DNA of 5,020 nt from NCBI GenBank assembly GCA_025458735.1, contig JALORV010000087.1, positions 1 to 5,020 of the forward strand, written 5' to 3'. This document shows positions 4,384 through 5,020 of this stretch, piece by piece (positions within the stretch are counted from its first letter, which is position 1; every line of letters begins with the position of its first letter). The stretch is from Burkholderiaceae bacterium. Its GTDB lineage: Bacteria > Pseudomonadota > Gammaproteobacteria > Burkholderiales > Burkholderiaceae. The notes beneath the pieces are model-generated. The model was not told the DNA's origin. It made no database searches and was given only the letters and a program-made list of their open reading frames with translations. Both the position numbers and the translations under genes were made by a program.

Positions 4384-5020
4384 TCATCGTCCGCCTGCGG
4401 CAGCGATCAGGGCCGCGACGGCGTCCTGGCCGCGCTGTCGAGCATGGGTCAGCGGCGTGACGCCGGCCCCGTCGGCGCGGTTCGGGTCGGCGCCGTGCTG
4501 CAGCAGCAGGCGCACGATCTCGGCGTGGCGTGCTCCGCCGTCACCGAGGATTACCGCTTCGAGCAGCGCCGTCCAGCCGAGGCGGTTGACGTGGTCGACG
4601 TCGATGCGGTTCGGGCCGCGCCAGGACAGCAGCACGCGCACCGTCTCGACATGGCCGTAGTGGCAGGCCGGGATCAGCGCGGTGCCACCGTAGCGGTTGA
4701 GCACCTTCGGGTCGGCGTGCGGCAGCGCCGCGCGCACGATCTCGGTGTGGCCACGCGCGCCGGCCAGCAGGAACGCGCTGTCGGCAATGTCGTCCTGCGC
4801 GTTGACATCGGCGCCGCGCTCGATCAGCAGCCGCGCCGCGGCGACGTGGCCGCCCTGCGTCGCGGCCAGTACCGCGTTGCGGCCGCGGGCGTCGCGGGTG
4901 GCGATCGGGGCGCCGGCATCGAGCACCTGCCGCACGGCTTCGACGTCCCCACGGGCAGCTGCGTCGATCAGGTGCAGGCCGGCCTCGGCGGCAGGCGCCG
5001 CACGAGCCGCATGAGCCGCA
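4384..5020 (-). CDS. Ankyrin-repeat protein, probably exported (N-terminus beyond right edge)
   Basis: The frame is open from the right edge to the TGA at 4384-4386, giving 211 visible residues. It contains about five ankyrin repeats plus a final partial one. They begin near visible residue 13 (LIDAAARGDVEAVRQVLDAG), then GRNAVLAATQGGHVAAARLL, DSAFLLAGARGHTEIVRAAL, GGTALIPACHYGHVETVRVL, GWTALLEAVILGDGG plus HAEIVRLLLQHGADPN, and VTPLTHARQRGQDAV. The fifth repeat carries a short insertion (GDGGARH) that I recall as typical of one subgroup of bacterial ankyrin proteins. The first visible residues (AHAARAAPAAEAG) look like the end of a signal peptide and an Ala-rich linker, so the protein is likely periplasmic or secreted, with the true start just outside the window. 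A GTG at 4935 lies inside repeat one and is not a plausible start. Ankyrin repeats bind partner proteins; no partner is identifiable. The deaminase-like gene follows 132 bases downstream. Confidence 0.92.
   Translation of the reverse strand, partial: AAHAARAAPAAEAGLHLIDAAARGDVEAVRQVLDAGAPIATRDARGRNAVLAATQGGHVAAARLLIERGADVNAQDDIADSAFLLAGARGHTEIVRAALPHADPKVLNRYGGTALIPACHYGHVETVRVLLSWRGPNRIDVDHVNRLGWTALLEAVILGDGGARHAEIVRLLLQHGADPNRADGAGVTPLTHARQRGQDAVAALIAAAGGR

Noticed and set aside
4154..4660. Plus-strand open frames across the ankyrin/deaminase region
   Set aside because: The minus strand here encodes clear ankyrin repeats and a deaminase zinc site; the plus frames are shadows of them.

Overview
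The window is clearly GC-rich, and nearly every stretch has long antisense open frames, as is usual at this composition. Gene content (glutathione S-transferase, GYD-domain protein, TetR regulator, ankyrin and deaminase-like exported proteins, IS110 debris) suggests a GC-rich proteobacterium. A betaproteobacterium of the Burkholderiales type is my best guess, made from protein resemblance only, without any search.

Layout from left to right. (1) Positions 1-774 hold two leftward genes. A GYD-domain protein (445-774) lies upstream of a glutathione S-transferase (1-342) that runs off the left edge. (2) Positions 775-1195 hold no recognisable gene but contain a strong perfect inverted repeat (867-896) and two weaker hairpins. 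(3) Positions 1196-3428 look like a region of genomic decay around one intact gene. They hold the C-terminal stub of an amidohydrolase (minus), a dyad and AT-rich promoter-like stretch, an intact TetR-family regulator (1781-2413, plus), and an internal slice of an IS110-type transposase (minus, about 2478-2736). Abutting that slice is the 5'-truncated remnant of a helix-rich hypothetical gene (plus, about 2737-3428), carrying one nonsense codon and one frameshift in a G run. (4) Positions 3429-3801 hold nothing I can recognise. (5) Positions 3802-5020 hold two leftward genes. An ankyrin-repeat protein, apparently with a signal peptide that starts beyond the right edge, is followed by a small cytidine/nucleoside-deaminase-fold protein with an N-terminal arginine-rich, signal-like segment.

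Functionally, the GYD/GST pair may be co-transcribed. The ankyrin/deaminase pair may be an operon whose products both leave the cytoplasm. The TetR regulator appears orphaned: the divergent neighbour it might have controlled survives only as a stub. I see no CRISPR array, tRNA, rRNA or complete mobile element, and no clear evidence of a new multi-gene system. The most interesting items are the two decayed genes that can be reconstructed, the exported deaminase/ankyrin pair, and the unexplained inverted repeat.
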